Shown here piece after piece: positions 60,356 through 64,000 of a stretch of DNA of 64,000 nucleotides (positions are counted from its first letter, which is position 1; every line of letters starts with the position of its first letter). A model generated the notes under the pieces. It was not told the DNA's origin. It did no database searches and was given only the letters and a program-made list of their open reading frames with translations. This DNA comes from Oscheius tipulae (Eukaryota > Nematoda > Chromadorea > Rhabditida > Rhabditidae). The position numbers and the translations under genes are program-made. Where the stretch lies: contig JASJZH010000002.1 in NCBI GenBank assembly GCA_037178975.1, positions 5,084,001-5,148,000 on the forward strand. The letters are read 5' to 3'.

Positions 60356-63300
60356 TTCTGCTATAGCTTGCTTGCGAAGAGGCGTTTGAAACCAATTTAT
60401 CCTCATAGTTTCTGAGTCTGAGGGCAGGTTTAAACACTGTCAGGCTACTCACAACCGTCAGTTTCTATCCAGCTTACTGCTCTGAACTAACCAACTCTCG
60501 TTCGGTACTATCCTGGCTCTTCTATTTGTCCCCGGACTGTATTTTTTTGGTCAGAACACACGACTTCCTAGAGAGTCAGTGTGGATACAGTACCTCTTCT
60601 GTTCTTGTCAGGCCAACAGCCTTTTTTTCACCCACTCTCATACTCGACTTCCCACAGCGCGCGGTCCTTGTCTATTTCCCGCCACGGGGGGTCTTCCAGC
60701 CGGCGAGATCCAAGGTGTTCTGAAGGTGCCTTGGGGAAAAAAAGCACAAAATGATGGCTGAGAGAATCACCGGCGTAGCTTCTTTATAGCAGGACCTTAA
60801 AATTTAGAGAGTACCACCTGCCCCCACTCGGTCCGCGCTTCAAAATTATATTCTAATCGAATCAGATTCGCCTTGTCCATTGTGAGCTCTGACCTCGAGA
60901 GCGGCTGAATCGCATCTATCCGGACACATTCCACCTGCTCGTGTCTCTGACGCCTATCACCTAGCAAATGACCTTTTGAGCAACTCGGTCACAAAGTGTG
61001 CCGCCACAGAGAGACAGTATTGCTCATGTAGAAGGCTATTGAATCATACTATTGGTCCTTGTTGACCGTATTTAATGTCACTGGCTCTTTGGGAGGTGGC
61101 ACATGTGAAACTCTGACTTGGCCTAAAATACTGGATCAACCAAATTATCTAGAGCAGCTAATGGTTCGCCCTCCGGTAGTATAGCTGTGACCGTAAATCA
61201 GCGAAGAGGACAGATGCGAAGAGTTTATGATCCCCGGTAGACAAAACTGCGTCCAATTCATTATAAACGTTCCTCCGGCCTTGTCCTGTCTTGTGATTAG
61301 TAAATGTTTGCTGTCCTTGATGGCTCTCCTTTTGGTTCGATCGTTCATTCCTGCTGAGCGACTTTTCCTCCACCTCAATCCACTTTTTCATCGCCTACAG
61401 ATCGCCAGCCGTTGGCGTTTTTTGCCCTTCTGGCCTAGTCGACGACACGCGCGACCAATTCGGGCACTAATGAGACGCTCAAACAACTATACGCTCTATT
61501 ACCCGGCGCCTACAGTACGAGGACTTCAGAGTTTATTTGGGGGAGCTGATACTGTAATTGAGAATTCTATTAGGTCTGACCTCCTTGACCCTCTCGCCTC
61601 CCTCTCCCGCTCTGTGAATCCCGCGTGTCAATGGGATAACGGCTTGTGTTGTAGGGATTAGCGGTATCTTTTGTGCTACCATAACCGCTCGCGCAACAGA
61701 GACACGATAAATTTCTGTGGAGATAATATCAAGAATCTTTCTGTTTGAACATCTAATAACCTTGATTGGCAATCAGGGATCGTGCGGAATATGGCAAAAA
61801 GTGGCGATGGCAAACAGTCAGACCAAGTCCAGGGCCATTATCAATGAGGCGCTGCTAATCTCTATAGCTTTTCCTTCCGGAAAGAGGTCAATTCATTTTG
61901 TTTTTTTGGAACGTGTTTTCATAACTATAAATCAGTAAACATAATGGATGCCGGAGATTAATCGCCGGCGTGAGCAAAGGTGTTTGCTTCAATTAGAGCC
62001 GCTTGGTAATGTGTCGTTAAAGGCTCGTTAGACGCGCCGCGACCTCGTCTTGTGCAATATGACAGTAATCCGGCAGACGAGACCAATTGGGCGCTTCGGA
62101 TCTCAGGAAACCTTCAGATTGAAATTGTTCTGGGTACGAGTACAGTAGTACAGTATCGAGAGTTCGAATCCTTCCAATTCTTTTGTCTCCTCTGGAACGG
62201 TCGGTTAGCCCGTCTCAGGCACTATGACTAACTGCTCCGAATCAGTGTGTCATTTGTCCCTTCGCCACTGACCGTAGGACACATGATATCATCTGAGAGC
62301 ATTCAAATCCAGTCCTGTTTTTTTCCAGCAAAGTTGCCAAAATAATGTGACTTGATTGGCTCATTGTTGCCCTGAACGCCTTCTCGCCCCTTCCTGTCAA
62401 AAGCTAAACTCTCCTGCTGCTCCCAGACCCATTCTTTTTCGGCAAATTTATGTCTCGCGATACAACTACCGTAGTCAATTAGTGAGACCCCCTCCTATCC
62501 GCGTGTCTTTCCAATTACATATTACTAATTCGTATGGAGGGAAGAGGACGATCGCTATGGTAATTTTTATGACGGAACGCAGAGAGTCTCGTGGAGAACA
62601 TGTATGGCTATCCTATTATGCAAGTCGGGAACAATAGAAGGCGTTCCTTCGCCGTAAATCGAGAGGCAGAAAGGTTACTTTAACTCTTAGGTCGTTCAAG
62701 ATTTTGCAAATTCCATTTCATATCTGTAGTCGTATCAGTTCGGCTAACCTCTACTCTCGACCCATTCTCTAAGGCTGACTGTTTTCAATCATAGCATAGG
62801 AGAGAAGTGACTGTCCTTAATCCTATATTTGAGGAAGTTGTCTGAATGTGAAATTTGAGTGTCTATGCTCTTGACGCATACATTTATGTTCAGGATAGTA
62901 AGTTTGTTATATTTAACAACCAAACTTCTGGACAACATAATTGGCTCGCTTCTGTTTCGTTGCCACGGACAAACAAACAAACAAATAATCAGAGTCCGCC
63001 ACAGAAATATCGCGCTTTAGATAGTAGAGATTAGCACAGTATCTGGACTGATTCAATTCACTTGTTGTAAGAATTACAGTCTCTCTCCGATAGTTTTCGC
63101 CCTCTCCTTCCCTTCAAATATCGTAATCTGGTTGAGATGTGTCTGGATCCAATTTCTTCAGGCCATACGGTCATAAAATGCTCCCTGCTTCTGTCCTATT
63201 CTTCCTACTGCACAGATCATAAACGCCTCCTGGCCGAAGGGTCCCGACCAGCCGCCAATAACACCCAGATGCGACAATTTTCGACCATTATTTGGCCAAG

Positions 63301-64000
63301 AGCCGCAACAGATTGAGGACAGCTTTGAGAGTCATATTGGACGGATCTCATAATTGGATCATTACGGTAGCCAATCTCTTGAGGAGATGAGGTAAGGGGG
63401 AGGAGGAAGAGTTCTCAAGAAGGACAGACGCGTGCCAAAAAAAAAGTCGACGCTGGCCAAATTGGAATAGGTGCAGGGGGCGCTATCTAGTGGAGGACAC
63501 TGACTCATTTCCCTCCCCACCTTTTCAAAATGTTATCTTCTGTGGGTCTCCTTGAGCATTCTCTTACCTTCCTTTGCTACCTACTTTGAGGGGGTATGAG
63601 ACTAAAGATAACATTCTGTATACTCGAAACAAGAGTGGTTTGTTTGAGTTTAACTTTCTAATTATTGCTTATCAACGCGTAAAGATTGTAGCAAACAGAG
63701 TCAATTTTACCAGTCGAGATGATACGGCTCTTTCTTTCAATATGTATGTCTCCGTCAAAATGAACAATAGCGGGGAATGCTCAAAAACGTTGATGAATCC
63801 TTTGTTGATCATAACTTCGTGTCTTACATCTTTGGAAGAAATTTCCCCTCCGTTTCATAGTAAATCGAAGAATCCTCGAGATTTTCTGTTCGATATTATA
63901 GCCTTTTTCTCTTCTAAAATTTCATAAAAATGCCTCCATGTTTCTTCCGAAAACTCCTCATATTGGCCGACAATTTACTGTAATGATATAGTGAGCAGGT
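60356..64000. other. 3.6 kb stretch without a supported gene
   Basis: Open frames of up to about 144 codons occur (61227-61661 plus; 63574-63927 plus; 61158-61391 minus), but none has a recognisable domain together with convincing splice signals. The minus frame starting MKKWIEVEEKSLSRNERSNQ at 61391 follows an acceptor-like ctgtag and is the best of these, but remains weak. Bases around 62.1-62.2 kb show a B-box-like agttcgaatcc without a matching A-box. Confidence 0.4.

Noticed and set aside
62150-62180. B-box-like agttcgaatcc suggesting a tRNA gene
   Set aside because: No matching A-box or cloverleaf could be found upstream.
63574-63927. 117-codon plus-strand frame near the right edge
   Set aside because: No recognised domain and no clear start context; it could be an exon of a gene beyond the window but cannot be supported.

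Overview
This window looks like nuclear DNA from a nematode, probably a free-living or rhabditid-like one; I cannot name the species. The reasons are: many small exons separated by very short introns (most 36-60 bp); splice acceptors of the TTTCAG type; an acceptor-like sequence a few bases before most start codons, which fits spliced-leader trans-splicing; same-strand gene clusters with gaps of about 110-370 bp that look like operons; and a tandem pair of secreted CUB-like proteins of a kind expanded in nematodes. All gene models were spliced by eye and no search was run.

Layout. 1-3.5 kb (minus): two tandem CUB-like secreted proteins and, upstream, a neuropeptide-like precursor with four amidated-peptide cassettes. 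3.5-6.8 kb is mostly intergenic, with one real-looking minus exon of unknown function. 6.8-8.6 kb (plus): a POLE4-like histone-fold protein followed about 115 bp later by a NAA60-like acetyltransferase. 8.7-11.8 kb (minus): BTF3 (NAC beta) then TRAPPC13. 12.5-13.4 kb (plus): CHMP4 of ESCRT-III, divergent from BTF3. 13.9-16.6 kb (minus): a spread-out gene of unknown function containing CxxC pairs. 18.2-24.1 kb (minus): a small membrane protein, preceded by a five-finger zinc-finger/BTB protein. 24.1-29.5 kb has no convincing gene.

29.5-35.4 kb (plus): a MEPCE/Bin3 RNA cap methyltransferase with a 0.6 kb inverted-repeat element in one intron, then a C2H2 protein tentatively like MEP-1. 35.9-38.4 kb (minus): a Shaker-type Kv channel with a 20-nt micro-exon in the pore. 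38.4-45.4 kb: inverted copies of a structured ~150 bp element, a hairpin repeat, and two small unknown minus genes. 45.4-53.8 kb (plus): an endophilin-like BAR protein, a mitochondrial and then a cytosolic acetyl-CoA acetyltransferase, and a PRXL2A-like redox protein; the last three are probably an operon, and a small minus-strand gene sits inside an intron of the second thiolase. 53.9-55.2 kb (minus): an hnRNP A-type RNA-binding protein. 57.1-58.8 kb (plus): a divergent class II histone deacetylase. 58.8-64 kb is largely empty apart from one possible small secreted protein.

Most recognised genes are housekeeping (replication or chromatin, translation, trafficking, ketone-body/mevalonate metabolism, RNA processing). 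The less ordinary signals are the neuropeptide precursor, the covarying inverted structured elements, repeated use of AAG 3' splice sites, the nested intronic gene and the altered zinc loop of the deacetylase.
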